Positions 7,633 through 16,742 of a stretch of DNA of 64,000 nt are shown here, piece after piece. Where the stretch lies: the NCBI RefSeq assembly GCF_001577775.1, contig NZ_CP010835.1, positions 372,001 to 436,000 of the forward strand, written 5' to 3'. The notes under the pieces were generated by a model, which made no database searches, was not told the DNA's origin, and saw only the letters and a program-made list of their open reading frames with translations. Source of the DNA: Pyrococcus kukulkanii. Its GTDB lineage: Archaea; Methanobacteriota_B; Thermococci; Thermococcales; Thermococcaceae. Position 1 is the stretch's first letter; each line of letters begins with the position of its first letter. Position numbers and translations under genes: made by a program.

Positions 7633-9198
7633 ATGAGGAAGGCCCTATTCATACTTGTCCTCCTCATTTTAATGCCTTTCGTAAACGCCCAAGTCGGCCA
7701 GTTTGAAAGTGAAGGTAAGGTGATTGGTCTAGTTAATTCCGTGACATCGGGAGAGTTTTACCTGATAAACCCGCTCAAGATTAAGTTCGCTCACGTATCA
7801 ATCAAGAGTGTAAAATTTTTCGATGAAGAGGGAAATGAAGTTGAGGACTTCAACATTGAATTCCAGGATAGTATCTTTAGATTTTGGGATCCTGGGGAGA
7901 AGAAACTTGTTAAATATTCCCTTTACGCTAAAAACATCACGCCTGGGGAATACGTCTTGTACATATTTATGTGGGGCTTTACGGAGACTAATCAGCTGTA
8001 TCTCCTCTCCGTTTACGTTCCCGTTGAGGTGAAGGATAAACCCTTGATATTTCAGGATGCCGTGTCTTTCGTAAAAGACAAGCCCAACGCGAAAGTTGCG
8101 TTGAGTGGAGATATAATAGTTGTCTACTCCCACGTTACTAACCTTGCTAGCGTTCCCATAAACGTCACCGCTAGGGCTGAAATAGTTTCGCAATCGGGTA
8201 AAGTTGTCACGTGGAGGGAATTTAATCAGAGCATGAATCCTGGGGATAACTTAATTAGGTTTGAGTTGAAATTACCTGATCCGCTCAGGCCGGGAGTTTA
8301 TGAATTAAGGTATAGGATATCCTATGAGAGAGGGGTTTACGAGTACTCAAGGGAATATTGGGTCGATATAGGGATTTCCTTTGTTGATATGTCGATAGAG
8401 GGTACAAACGTCTTGCAGGGTGAAGATAACTTTGCGTACATAGTAGTATCTTCGGATAGATCCGCGCTTATTAATGTTAACCTAACTGTTTACGCTCCCG
8501 ATTATTCCCTCGAAAACTCCACTAAGTTTAGGATAATTCCAGGTTCAAACATCATCAAGCTCAAACTGCCAACTGAGAAACCAGGGAGACATGAAGTTGG
8601 TGTTAAGGTTTTCTACAAGGGATTCGAGGTCGGAGAATCTACCGGGGATTACCTTGTGATCGGATTTCCAACTTTGAATTCATCGGTTAAGGGTGATAGC
8701 ATAGTTGTTATGATTAACAATCCAAACGCAATTTCAATTACGGCCACGGTTGATTACAGGATCACCTGGGACGATGGTTCCTTGGTTAGGGAAGCTAAGG
8801 AGCTCTTATTACCCCCAGGTAACTACACGTTCTCTATAGCACTACAAAGAAAGGGAGCTTTTAAGTACGAGATTTCACTTAGGGCCTTTGGAAAGGAGTT
8901 CGAAGTTAGGGGTGCGGGCGTTATAAAGCCTCCTTCACCAACCTCAACCACTACAAGCTTTCCTCACTCAACGACCACGTCCTCGTCAACAATCACGACT
9001 TCATCGGAGAGCACAACCTCTTCAGTGACCCCCGCGGCTCCATCCCCTAAGAAGGGCAGTAATTGGGCATTCCTCCTGCTACTCTTGGTGCTAGTTGGAA
9101 TTGTGGGGATAAGTGGATATTATTGGTTCAATGACCCGAAGAGGAAAAGAAGGAAGAGGAAAAAACCCAAGAGGAAGTCGCCCCTTGGGAGGAAGTGA
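7633..9198 (+). CDS. Secreted, membrane-anchored surface protein with Ig-like repeats
   Basis: The 521-residue product has an N-terminal signal peptide ending VNAQ, a long extracellular region of beta-sandwich-like units (residues about 20-435), a Ser/Thr-rich linker (about 436-475) suited to O-glycosylation, one transmembrane helix (about 478-498) and a strongly basic tail (KRKRRKRKKPKRK), giving an outside-out topology. The function is unknown; it could bind or shape the cell surface. The following UPF0216 gene starts three bases after its stop, suggesting an operon of three genes. Confidence 0.7.
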   Translation: MRKALFILVLLILMPFVNAQVGQFESEGKVIGLVNSVTSGEFYLINPLKIKFAHVSIKSVKFFDEEGNEVEDFNIEFQDSIFRFWDPGEKKLVKYSLYAKNITPGEYVLYIFMWGFTETNQLYLLSVYVPVEVKDKPLIFQDAVSFVKDKPNAKVALSGDIIVVYSHVTNLASVPINVTARAEIVSQSGKVVTWREFNQSMNPGDNLIRFELKLPDPLRPGVYELRYRISYERGVYEYSREYWVDIGISFVDMSIEGTNVLQGEDNFAYIVVSSDRSALINVNLTVYAPDYSLENSTKFRIIPGSNIIKLKLPTEKPGRHEVGVKVFYKGFEVGESTGDYLVIGFPTLNSSVKGDSIVVMINNPNAISITATVDYRITWDDGSLVREAKELLLPPGNYTFSIALQRKGAFKYEISLRAFGKEFEVRGAGVIKPPSPTSTTTSFPHSTTTSSSTITTSSESTTSSVTPAAPSPKKGSNWAFLLLLLVLVGIVGISGYYWFNDPKRKRRKRKKPKRKSPLGRK

Positions 9199-9201
9199 GG
9201 G

Positions 9202-9612
9202 ATGGAGAGGGTTGAGAGGATAATTGAATTTGAGATAGCAAGGATAAACTCCCACCTTCCCAGGAGGAGGGAAAGTCTATCAAGGCTACTCTTAATGGAC
9301 GACCCTAAGATACAGTTAAGGGACGGTAGTTATCACTACTTTAAGCGGGAAGAGCTACTGCTCCTAAGGTCGCTCCTTGAAGAGGAAGATGCCGAGAAAC
9401 TTAAGCTCCCGATAGTTCTTGAGATAAGCACGGTGGATAGGGGAAACTTCATGGTTAGGGGCAAAGTCGAGGTTAAGGTTATAAAGAAGATCCTGGGAAT
9501 TGAGGAAGGTTACGAAGAGGAAATGACACTGAGGCTTCCAAGGTATTATCTTCCGAGGATAAGGAGAAAACTCCCCACTACAACGGTTCACGCTTTCATA
9601 GTGGAGTGGTAG
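9202..9612 (+). CDS. UPF0216 (DUF61) family protein
   Basis: The 136-residue protein matches the archaeal UPF0216 family in length and features: N-terminal helix with INSHLPRRRESLSRLL, central LRDGSYHYFKREELLLL, and C-terminal beta strands ending HAFIVEW. The role is unknown; conservation in archaea suggests a basic function. It follows the surface protein gene at 3 bases and overlaps the next membrane protein frame. Confidence 0.85.
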   Translation: MERVERIIEFEIARINSHLPRRRESLSRLLLMDDPKIQLRDGSYHYFKREELLLLRSLLEEEDAEKLKLPIVLEISTVDRGNFMVRGKVEVKVIKKILGIEEGYEEEMTLRLPRYYLPRIRRKLPTTTVHAFIVEW

Positions 9613-9614
9613 CC

Positions 9615-9887
9615 ATGGACAGGACTTTACTTAGGTATTACGCGTTTACGATTCCACACGTGACGATATTTGCTGGGGCAGTGTTTGGGATTCTCCTCTT
9701 AATGAGGGTCAACCTTAAGTTGGCCCTTGGGATATTCTCAACCTTATACGGATTAATGCTCACCATAGTGGCCCTGATAGTTAGGGAGCACTTTTGGGAT
9801 TCCCGAATATACAAGCTGAGCCTACTCGCCTACATCTCCCTCTTTTTGGCTGGAATTTTCATCATATATTCGTCAATATTTGGATAA
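9615..9887 (+). CDS. Small membrane protein, three predicted helices
   Basis: From ATG 9615 the product is 90 residues with three hydrophobic segments (about 10-30, 35-55, 68-88). A GTG at 9606 in the same frame is possible but lies inside the previous gene. No family recognised. Position suggests it is the last gene of the 7633 operon. Confidence 0.6.
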   Translation: MDRTLLRYYAFTIPHVTIFAGAVFGILLLMRVNLKLALGIFSTLYGLMLTIVALIVREHFWDSRIYKLSLLAYISLFLAGIFIIYSSIFG

Positions 9888-9957
9888 TGAACAGCTAATT
9901 TTGGACATATTTTTGTATAGTGCAACTCCAACGTGCACATTTTGTCTATTGTTTAAT

Positions 9958-9996
9958 GTTCACGACTAAAACCTTATATTGTATAAACGTTCACCG
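9958..9996 (+). promoter_or_regulatory. glnA promoter with flanking GTTCAC repeats
   Basis: A TATA element (TTATATT, 9974-9980) lies between two direct copies of GTTCAC (9958-9963 and 9989-9994), 31 bases apart or about three helical turns. One copy flanks the TATA upstream and the other sits before the expected transcription start. This suits a regulator binding both sides of the promoter, as for a nitrogen-responsive repressor; this is inferred from position only. Confidence 0.4.
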
Positions 9997-10041
9997 AATG
10001 CAGGTAAGAATTAGATAGATTTCCATGGGAGGGTGAAATAA

Positions 10042-11361
10042 ATGAACATTAGTGTTACTATGAACAAGTTTGATAGGAAGCCCAAGTTTGTACAGCTAAT
10101 ATTCGTCGACATAAACGGCGTGCCAAAGGGAATGGAAATTCCCGCGAGTAGGCTTGAAGAGGCTGTGGATACTGGAATACCCTTCGATGGTTCTTCAATC
10201 CCAGGATTTCAAGGAATTGAGGATAGCGACCTTATATTTAAGGCAGATCCAGACACGTACGTTGAGGTTCCATGGGACAGCGTTGCGAGGGTCTATGGTT
10301 ACATATACAAGGACGATAGGCCCTACCCGATTGACCCGAGGGGAGTCCTGAAGAACGTCCTTGATGGATTAGCTAAGGAAGGCTTCAAGGCCTACATAGG
10401 GCCCGAACCCGAGTTCTATCTCTTCAAGAAGAACGGCACTTGGGAGCTTGAAATTCCGGACGTTGGGGGGTACTTCGACATACTGACTCTAGATAGGACG
10501 AAGGAGGTAAGGAGAGAGATTGCTGAGTATATGCCCGCCTTTGGATTAATCCCGGAAGTTCTCCACCACGAGGTCGGAAAGGCCCAGCACGAGATTGACT
10601 TTAAGTATGATGAGGCTTTAAAGACAGCTGACAACATAATAAGCTTTAAGTACATCGTCAAGGCCGTCGCAGAGATGCATGGATTGTACGCTACGTTCAT
10701 GCCGAAGCCGATCTATGGAATGCCCGGCAACGGAATGCACCTCCACATAAGCCTCTGGAAGGATGGGGAGAATGTATTCAAGGGCGATGAAGGGTTAAGC
10801 GAAACCGCTCTTCACTTCATCGGTGGAATATTGAGGCATGCCAAGGCACTAACCGCTGTCACGAACCCAACCGTGAATAGTTACAAGAGGCTTGTCCCAG
10901 GTTATGAAGCTCCAGTATACATAAGCTGGGGCTACAGGAACAGGAGTGCTCTCATCAGGGTTCCAGCATTCTGGGGCAACGGAGTGAGGATTGAATACCG
11001 CTGTCCAGATCCAAGTGCCAACCCCTACTTTGCATTCGCTGCAATTCTGAAAGCTGGACTTGACGGAATTAAGAAGAAGATCGATCCATTCGCCTACGTT
11101 GAAGAGAACGTTTACGAGATGGATGAGGAGAGAAGGGTTCAGCTTGGAATTGACACCCTTCCAAGCAGTCTAGGGGAGGCCCTTGAGGAGCTTAAGAAGG
11201 ACAAGGTCGTCAAGGAGGCTCTGGGAGGAGCTTACAAGAACTTCATCGAGTACAAGAAGGCCGAGTGGGAGTCATATCTTGAGTACCTTGAGAGCAAGCA
11301 CCTGCCAAGGGACACCAAGAGAGTTACCGAGTGGGAGCTTGAGAGGTACTTCTTCATCTGA
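10042..11361 (+). CDS. glnA: Glutamine synthetase type I
   Basis: The 439-residue protein carries the GS-I marks in order: the beta-grasp domain with IPFDGSSIPGF, the metal-binding EPEFYLF, the HHEVGKAQHEID segment, the ATP-site GNGMHLHISLW, the NRSALIRVP segment, and EYRCPDPSANPY. It makes glutamine from glutamate, ammonia and ATP as a dodecamer in the cytosol. GAGGGTGA upstream supports ATG 10042, although ATG 10060 (MNKFDRK..) is also plausible. It has its own promoter after a 155-base gap. Confidence 0.96.
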   Translation: MNISVTMNKFDRKPKFVQLIFVDINGVPKGMEIPASRLEEAVDTGIPFDGSSIPGFQGIEDSDLIFKADPDTYVEVPWDSVARVYGYIYKDDRPYPIDPRGVLKNVLDGLAKEGFKAYIGPEPEFYLFKKNGTWELEIPDVGGYFDILTLDRTKEVRREIAEYMPAFGLIPEVLHHEVGKAQHEIDFKYDEALKTADNIISFKYIVKAVAEMHGLYATFMPKPIYGMPGNGMHLHISLWKDGENVFKGDEGLSETALHFIGGILRHAKALTAVTNPTVNSYKRLVPGYEAPVYISWGYRNRSALIRVPAFWGNGVRIEYRCPDPSANPYFAFAAILKAGLDGIKKKIDPFAYVEENVYEMDEERRVQLGIDTLPSSLGEALEELKKDKVVKEALGGAYKNFIEYKKAEWESYLEYLESKHLPRDTKRVTEWELERYFFI

Positions 11362-11397
11362 GGAAAGTTCTTATTCTCGTACTCTAATACCATTTTG

Positions 11398-12150
11398 ATG
11401 GATCTTGGGAAGCACTTCTTAAGGCAGGCAATCGAGACGTTTAAGGCGATAAAAGAAGGAGATGTTAGTGAATACTCTCTCCTCTTACTTCAGTCCAACG
11501 TTATAAAGAGTCTGGCCGATGCCTCCTTAATTTTCTTCTCCAGGGAAGAAGATGAAAAAGTTGAGAAGACCTATGAGGAGTTTTTGGGTGTTATGGAGTT
11601 TTTAAAGGATAGAGATCTCTTCCTGGGAACTGGCCTTTTGCAGTTGAACCTCCTTAAGAATTTAAATCCTTCAAGGGGATTTTCTCTAGATAGAAGATTC
11701 GGTAGACCAAGGGAAATACTTGTTTGGAGTAACAGGATAGTCAAGCCCCACCTTTTCTTAACAACTAAATCTCCGAGGTACGAAGAGTTTAAGGATCCGC
11801 TCTTTAATTTAGGTGCAGATATAAGTCCCCAGGACAGGCTTTTCCCCTATCTTGTATCTTCAGCTAGGAGAATCCTTGAGAAGACAGGGGCACCGTGGAG
11901 GGTAGTTGGAGAGCTTATGAAGTGGGAGCTTTTCTTGGGCTACTTAAAGGGGCCACTCCCATGTAAAGACGGCTACGTTAAGATCATAGACTCCCTCCCC
12001 AGGATCCTTGAGGGGGCTCTCTCCTATTCCCTCTCTGATGATGTTGAGGTTTACGAGCTTGGGCCTAGATCAGGTCCCTTCGTTGAGGTTGAAAAGATCG
12101 TCTGTTTCTCGAAAAAGTTAAACAAGGGCTTCATAGTTAGGAGGTGGTAG
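11398..12150 (+). CDS. Conserved hypothetical helical protein
   Basis: A 250-residue product starting at ATG 11398 (a TTG one codon upstream is less likely). The N-terminal ~80 residues are helical (HFLRQAIETFKAIKEGD..). The rest is mixed, with conserved-looking stretches SSARRILEKTGAPWRVVGELMKWELFLG and a C-terminal strand pair. No catalytic motif recognised. It follows glnA by 36 bases and abuts trmO (one base), so it is transcribed with one or both. Confidence 0.6.
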   Translation: MDLGKHFLRQAIETFKAIKEGDVSEYSLLLLQSNVIKSLADASLIFFSREEDEKVEKTYEEFLGVMEFLKDRDLFLGTGLLQLNLLKNLNPSRGFSLDRRFGRPREILVWSNRIVKPHLFLTTKSPRYEEFKDPLFNLGADISPQDRLFPYLVSSARRILEKTGAPWRVVGELMKWELFLGYLKGPLPCKDGYVKIIDSLPRILEGALSYSLSDDVEVYELGPRSGPFVEVEKIVCFSKKLNKGFIVRRW

Positions 12151-12151
12151 C

Positions 12152-12778
12152 TTGTTTACAGTCTATCCAATAGGGTACATTAGAAAGGAAAGTGAGGTGT
12201 TCATAGAAGTTCTACCCGAGTTCTTGGAGGCGGTAGATGGATTAAGGGAGGGGGACTGGATAAAGGTAGTAGCGTGGCTTCACGAAAGCGACACTCCGGA
12301 GAGGAGGAAAGTGCTGAAGGTTCATCCGTATGGTAACCCGAAGAATCCCTTAACCGGGGTCTTTGCTACCCGTTCCCCATTAAGGCCGAACCCCTTTGCA
12401 CTATACACGGTTAGAATAGAGAGGATTGAAGGGAACAGGCTATACATTTCCTGGGTCGATGCGTACGATGGAACCCCCGTCCTTGATATAAGGATATTCG
12501 TCGAGAGGCTCGACTGCCCGAGTGAGGTCGAGGAGAGAGAAGTAGATACAAGCAGGGGCCTTCAGATAGGTGAGATAAACTTGATCCCCAGGAAGTCCGA
12601 GCATCTTGACGAGCTTGAAGAGGTATCACCTGAGGAGTTTGAGGCCTTAATAATTGAACTTGGTCCGAAAACCACAGTTCTATCAGCCGAAGAGCTCTGC
12701 AGGTTAATTAGGGCCCTTCAGGATATTTATGAAGAATTGCCAGTTGAGATTAAGGACAAGGTGAGGTGCCTGGAGTGA
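12152..12778 (+). CDS. trmO: tRNA m6t6A37 methyltransferase TrmO (TsaA/YaeB, UPF0066)
   Basis: The 208-residue protein begins YPIGYIRKESEVFIEVLPEF and has the family signature GVFATRSPLRPNPFALY (residues about 70-86), then the DAYDGTPVLDIR segment. TrmO adds a methyl group from SAM to t6A at position 37 of tRNA-Thr. A C-terminal extension of about 70 residues (from about 140) is longer than the minimal domain. The start is a TTG at 12152, one base after the previous stop. A t6A-pathway gene, sua5, is nearby at 13758, and bud32 is at 25207. Confidence 0.85.
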   Translation: MFTVYPIGYIRKESEVFIEVLPEFLEAVDGLREGDWIKVVAWLHESDTPERRKVLKVHPYGNPKNPLTGVFATRSPLRPNPFALYTVRIERIEGNRLYISWVDAYDGTPVLDIRIFVERLDCPSEVEEREVDTSRGLQIGEINLIPRKSEHLDELEEVSPEEFEALIIELGPKTTVLSAEELCRLIRALQDIYEELPVEIKDKVRCLE

Positions 12779-13761
12779 GAATTCTAATGGTAGGCCACTA
12801 TCCTCCTCACAAGGGGGGAGTTGCAAGGCACGTTAAAGAGTTAGTTGAGTGCCTTAGGGAGAGACATGAGGTTCACGTTCTAACCTATGGGACGGTTAAG
12901 GTCGAGGAGGAAGGTGTTTACTCGGTCAAAGTCCCTAACATCTTCGGGCTTAGGGGGGTATCCTTTGTTTTGCTGGCCTCGAAGGTTATAAGGAGGCTAC
13001 ATGAAAAGAATGCCTACGACGTAATCCATGCGCACTATGTGGGAACCACGAGCTACTCCTCTATTCTCTCTGGCGTCAGGCCGGTGGTGATTACGGCCCA
13101 TGGGAGCGACCTTGAGTTCATGTCCAAGCTTCCATTGGGTAGGTACTTCGTCAAGGAATCCCTGATTAAGGCAGATAAAGTGATAGCCGTCAGCCACTAC
13201 TTGGCCAAGAAGGCCTTGGCCCTAGGCGCGAGGGAAGTTAAGGTTATCCCCAACTGGACGGCCCTTAGCGGAAGATCCGAGAGAAAGGCGATCGTGTTCC
13301 TGGGCAGGATTGCTAAGTATAAAGGTGTCGATGACTTCATAAAGCTCGCGGAGCACTTTCCCAATGAAGAGTTCATAATTGCCGGCGAGGGGCCCAGGAT
13401 TAAGGCCCCGGAGAATGTGAGGTTCCTGGGGTACGTCAGGGCTGAGGAAGTTTTGAGCAGGGCGAAGATCTTGGTTCTCCCCTCAAGAAGGGAGGGCTTT
13501 GGCCTCGTAATTCTCGAGGCAAACTCCTTTGGTGTTCCCGTTCTTGGGAGGGCTATCGGTGGGATAAGGGAGTTGATAAGGCACGGTAAAAACGGTTACC
13601 TCTTTAGTACCCTAGAGGAGGCAATTGAGTTTTTAAGTCATCTACTTGAGGGGAAAGAGGGAGTTAAAAGGGGCACGATTGGAAAGAGGATTTCCACCTT
13701 TTATTCACTTGAGAGGGCGTGTAGAGAGATCGAGAAGGTTTACGAGGAGGTGGTGAGGTGA
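12775..13761 (+). CDS. Glycosyltransferase family 4
   Basis: From GTG 12775, overlapping the trmO stop, the product is 328 residues with two Rossmann domains (GT-B). Visible marks are GHYPPHKGGVARHV at the N-terminus, TAHGSD, and the donor-site EGFGLVILEANSFGVPV near residue 245-260. It transfers a sugar from a nucleotide-sugar donor, probably to a lipid or surface glycan at the cytoplasmic membrane face; donor and acceptor are unknown. It overlaps sua5 by 4 bases. Confidence 0.85.
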   Translation: MRILMVGHYPPHKGGVARHVKELVECLRERHEVHVLTYGTVKVEEEGVYSVKVPNIFGLRGVSFVLLASKVIRRLHEKNAYDVIHAHYVGTTSYSSILSGVRPVVITAHGSDLEFMSKLPLGRYFVKESLIKADKVIAVSHYLAKKALALGAREVKVIPNWTALSGRSERKAIVFLGRIAKYKGVDDFIKLAEHFPNEEFIIAGEGPRIKAPENVRFLGYVRAEEVLSRAKILVLPSRREGFGLVILEANSFGVPVLGRAIGGIRELIRHGKNGYLFSTLEEAIEFLSHLLEGKEGVKRGTIGKRISTFYSLERACREIEKVYEEVVR

Positions 13762-14780
13762 CGATCATCATAAATATGAGGGATAAAATCAACGAGAGAA
13801 AGCTTAAGGTAGCTGCAAGACTAATAAGGGAGGGGAAGCTCGTAGCCTTTCCCACTGAGACAGTCTATGGGCTTGGTGCTGATGCCCTAAACGAGAGGGC
13901 GGTGAAGAGGATATTCGAAGCCAAGGGGAGGCCTGCCGATAATCCCCTGATAGTTCACATAGCGGACTTCTCCCAGGTGTACGAGTTAGCTAGAGAGGTT
14001 CCCGAAGAGGCTGAGATGCTTGCAAGGAAGTTCTGGCCAGGCCCCCTAACGATTGTCCTTCCCAAGAAAGATGTAGTCCCAAAAGTGACGACTGGTGGTC
14101 TTGATACCGTGGCCATAAGGATGCCTGCCCACGAGATAGCCCTAAGGCTCATAGAGCTAAGTGAAAGGCCGATAGCCGCTCCTTCGGCGAACATAAGCGG
14201 TAAGCCAAGTCCCACTTCCGCTGAGCACGTTATAGATGACTTTTACGGGAAGATAGAGTGCATTATAGATGGTGGTGAGACAAAGATTGGTGTTGAGTCG
14301 ACGGTCATAGATCTAACCGAATGGCCCCCCGTGCTTCTCAGGCCCGGGGGTTTACCGCTGGAGGAAATTGAGAAGGTCATTGGGGAGGTAAGGATCCACC
14401 CGGCCGTTTACGGGAAGAGGGTAGACTTAGCAAAGGCCCCAGGAATGAAGTACAGGCACTACGCTCCAAATGCTGAGGTGATAGTGGTTGAAGGATCCAG
14501 AGAAAAAGTCGAGGAGAAGATAAGGGAGCTAATAGGGGAGTTCAAGAGGAAAGGTAAGAGGGTTGGGGTTATTGGCTCTGGGAGGTATAATGCGGACGAG
14601 TTTTTCTTCCTAGGGAACACCGTTGAGGATGTAGCTAGAAACCTCTTCAAGGCTTTGAGGCATATGGACAGGGCCGGGGTTGATGTCGTCTTGGCTGAAG
14701 GGGTAGAGGAGAAGGGATTAGGGTTGGCCGTTATGAACAGGTTGAGAAAGGCGGCTGGCTATAGAATTATTCGGGTTTAA
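13758..14780 (+). CDS. sua5: Threonylcarbamoyl-AMP synthase Sua5
   Basis: The 340-residue protein has a YrdC domain (residues about 10-205: FPTETVYGLGADAL, KGRPADNPLIVH, SANISGKPSPTS) followed by the C-terminal Sua5 domain (about 220-340). It forms threonylcarbamoyl-AMP from Thr, bicarbonate and ATP for t6A37 of tRNAs reading ANN codons; Kae1/Bud32 finish the reaction. ATG 13758 overlaps the previous gene by 4 bases. MRDKINERK (ATG 13776) is an alternative start. Confidence 0.92.
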   Translation: MTIIINMRDKINERKLKVAARLIREGKLVAFPTETVYGLGADALNERAVKRIFEAKGRPADNPLIVHIADFSQVYELAREVPEEAEMLARKFWPGPLTIVLPKKDVVPKVTTGGLDTVAIRMPAHEIALRLIELSERPIAAPSANISGKPSPTSAEHVIDDFYGKIECIIDGGETKIGVESTVIDLTEWPPVLLRPGGLPLEEIEKVIGEVRIHPAVYGKRVDLAKAPGMKYRHYAPNAEVIVVEGSREKVEEKIRELIGEFKRKGKRVGVIGSGRYNADEFFFLGNTVEDVARNLFKALRHMDRAGVDVVLAEGVEEKGLGLAVMNRLRKAAGYRIIRV

Positions 14781-14879
14781 TTGACTCAGCTCCCTGAGGC
14801 TCCTAAATCTTTCTCCTCTTGTAGATGCCCCCGTACTTGCTTGGCTCTCTTCTTTCTCTTCATTCTTTTCATCTGCAGC

Positions 14880-15185
14880 TCACACGGGCTTAAGCTTAAC
14901 CTTCAGGACATCTTTATACCACTCAAATCCTTCATTATCAACTATGTGGAATTCGAAGGGATGATCCTCTGGCAACCCTGCCCTCCCCTCTATCTCCACC
15001 TTCCGCTTAGCCCTCTCCATTAAACTCTTGGGGACGCTTTTCACAACGACTAAAATGTCAACGTCGCTCTCGGCAGTAAACTTTCCCTCGACAACACTCC
15101 CGAAAACGTAAACTTCACACTCACCAAAGACCTCCCTACATGCCTCCTTTATCTGAGGAAGAAACTTGTGGTAATTCTTTATCAT
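14880..15185 (-). CDS. MNT-type nucleotidyltransferase, antitoxin of a HEPN/MNT pair
   Basis: From ATG 15185 the product is 101 residues. It contains the minimal nucleotidyltransferase signature VYVFGSVVEGKFTAESDVDILVVV (GS..G...SDVD), with Asp residues for metal binding. In HEPN/MNT systems the MNT partner silences the HEPN RNase, in some cases by AMPylation. ATG 15185 is preferred because GAGGT precedes it by 5 bases; the frame is open to ATG 15236, deep inside the HEPN gene. It overlaps the HEPN 3' end by 50 bases. Confidence 0.75.
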   Translation of the reverse strand: MIKNYHKFLPQIKEACREVFGECEVYVFGSVVEGKFTAESDVDILVVVKSVPKSLMERAKRKVEIEGRAGLPEDHPFEFHIVDNEGFEWYKDVLKVKLKPV

Positions 15186-15604
15186 CTGATACCTCTTTCT
15201 CATCTTCCTGATTAGCCACCTTTGAATGTTCCCCATTTTTCCTCACAAATTCTTCCACGAAGTCAAGTATTAACTTTGCGGATTTCCTTATTGCCTCCGC
15301 ATCGTAGTCCTTATACACGACTGCTTCGTACCTAGTTTCAACGTAGGCATCTTCTAACGCCTCTATGTCATTCCTGTGTTCCCTTATGAACTTTCTGACC
15401 TCCTCTCTCCTGCCTAAGGCCTCCCCCAATGGCATCAAGCAATGTTCTGATGGAGTGCGTTTTAAGAACATCACCCGTGAACTCAAGTAGAATTGCGTTC
15501 AGCCTCAGCTGAACTGCTTGTTCAAAGTTGAAAGCAGCGATGTCATAGTATCCCTGCTTCATCATGTATTCTCCTGCACTCCAAAATACCTCCGCTCTCT
15601 TCAT
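15136..15604 (-). pseudogene. HEPN-domain protein, frameshifted
   Basis: From ATG 15604 the frame gives a typical HEPN start (RAEVFWSAGEYMMKQGYYDIAAFNFEQAVQ..KTHSIRTLLDAIGG), then shifts out of frame at five C (plus strand 15423-15427). A second frame continues as GEALGRREEVRKFI..YVETRYEAV to 15136. Four instead of five bases would give one protein of about 156 residues. The conserved RxxxxH lies within LKTHSIRTL or ETRYEAV-type regions. HEPN proteins are RNases or toxins controlled by the MNT partner downstream. Loss of a toxin by frameshift would be tolerated; a sequence error is the alternative. Confidence 0.65.
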
Positions 15605-15722
15605 TAAAGACTTCAACTCTCCTATAGTGCATATCCACTCCTCGCACTCCCAAGATTTAAATGTTGATGTCGAATCCGCAACCGTTTTAAGGGTGTTATT
15701 GACTTAGGGTTGGGTAAGAACC

Positions 15723-16742
15723 ATGCCAAGCATGATAGTTGTTGGTGGCCAATGGGGAGATGAGGGTAAGGGTTCAATAATAGCCTACCTCGCCTTGCAT
15801 GACGAGCCTGAGATCATAGCGAGGGGCGGTGTTGGAACGAACGCTGGACATAGCGTTTTTATAAACGGAAAGAAATACGCCGTAAGGCAACTCCCCACGG
15901 GGTTTATGCAAAGAAAGGCGAGACTTTTGGTTGGTGCCGGAGTTTTAGTCGATCCCGAAGTTTTCTTCCAGGAGCTTGAGCACCTTAAGGACTTCAATGT
16001 CAAGGAGAGGGTTGGTATTGACTATCGCTGTGCAATAATCGAGCCGAAGCATAAGGAACTTGACAGAACTAATGGCTACCTCCACGGGAAGATAGGAACC
16101 ACCGGCTCGGGTTGCGGCCCCGCAAATGCCGACAGGGTTATGAGGAAGGCGAAGCTTGCCAAGGACATCAAGGAGCTTGAGCCCTACCTAACGGATGTTG
16201 CCGCTGAGGTGAACGATGCCCTAGACGAGGGGGCCTTGGTTTTAGTGGAAGGAACCCAGGGATTTGGCCTGAGCCTATACTACGGAACCTATCCGTACGT
16301 AACGTCCAAGGATGTTTCTGCCTCTTCAATAGCTGCAGATGTAGGAATAGGGCCGACGAGGGTTGATGAAGTTATAGTAGTGTTCAAGAGCTTCCCTACT
16401 AGGGTTGGCGCTGGCCCCTTCCCAACGGAGATGCCCATGGAGGAAGCCGATAGGCTTGGCTTGGTTGAGTACGGAACAGTTACTGGAAGGAGAAGAAGGG
16501 TGGGTTGGTTCGACTTTGAGATGGCCCGCTACTCCGCGAGGATCAATGGTGCAACGATGCTCGCGGTTACCATGCTCGACAAGTACGATAAGGAGGCATT
16601 TGGTGTTACGGACTACGACAAACTCCCAAGGAAGGCTAAAGAGTTCATTGATGAGATAGAGGAGAAGGTCGGTGTTCCAGTTGGATTGATAAAGACGGGC
16701 CCGGAGCTTGAGCACATAATAGACAGGAGAGACACTATCTGA
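15723..16742 (+). CDS. purA: Adenylosuccinate synthetase
   Basis: The 339-residue protein is the short archaeal form. It begins with the GTP-binding [13 protein letters not shown], has [11 protein letters not shown] for IMP binding, and [14 protein letters not shown]. It condenses IMP and aspartate with GTP in AMP synthesis. The start ATG 15723 follows an AT-rich gap of about 100 bases. Its 3' end overlaps the convergent ATPase gene by 8 bases. Confidence 0.96.
   Translation: MPSMIVVGGQWGDEGKGSIIAYLALHDEPEIIARGGVGTNAGHSVFINGKKYAVRQLPTGFMQRKARLLVGAGVLVDPEVFFQELEHLKDFNVKERVGIDYRCAIIEPKHKELDRTNGYLHGKIGTTGSGCGPANADRVMRKAKLAKDIKELEPYLTDVAAEVNDALDEGALVLVEGTQGFGLSLYYGTYPYVTSKDVSASSIAADVGIGPTRVDEVIVVFKSFPTRVGAGPFPTEMPMEEADRLGLVEYGTVTGRRRRVGWFDFEMARYSARINGATMLAVTMLDKYDKEAFGVTDYDKLPRKAKEFIDEIEEKVGVPVGLIKTGPELEHIIDRRDTI

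Noticed and set aside
14781-14879. Gap between sua5 and the MNT gene
   Set aside because: A short basic minus-strand frame (about 28 codons) is open here but lacks a ribosome binding site and any recognisable feature.
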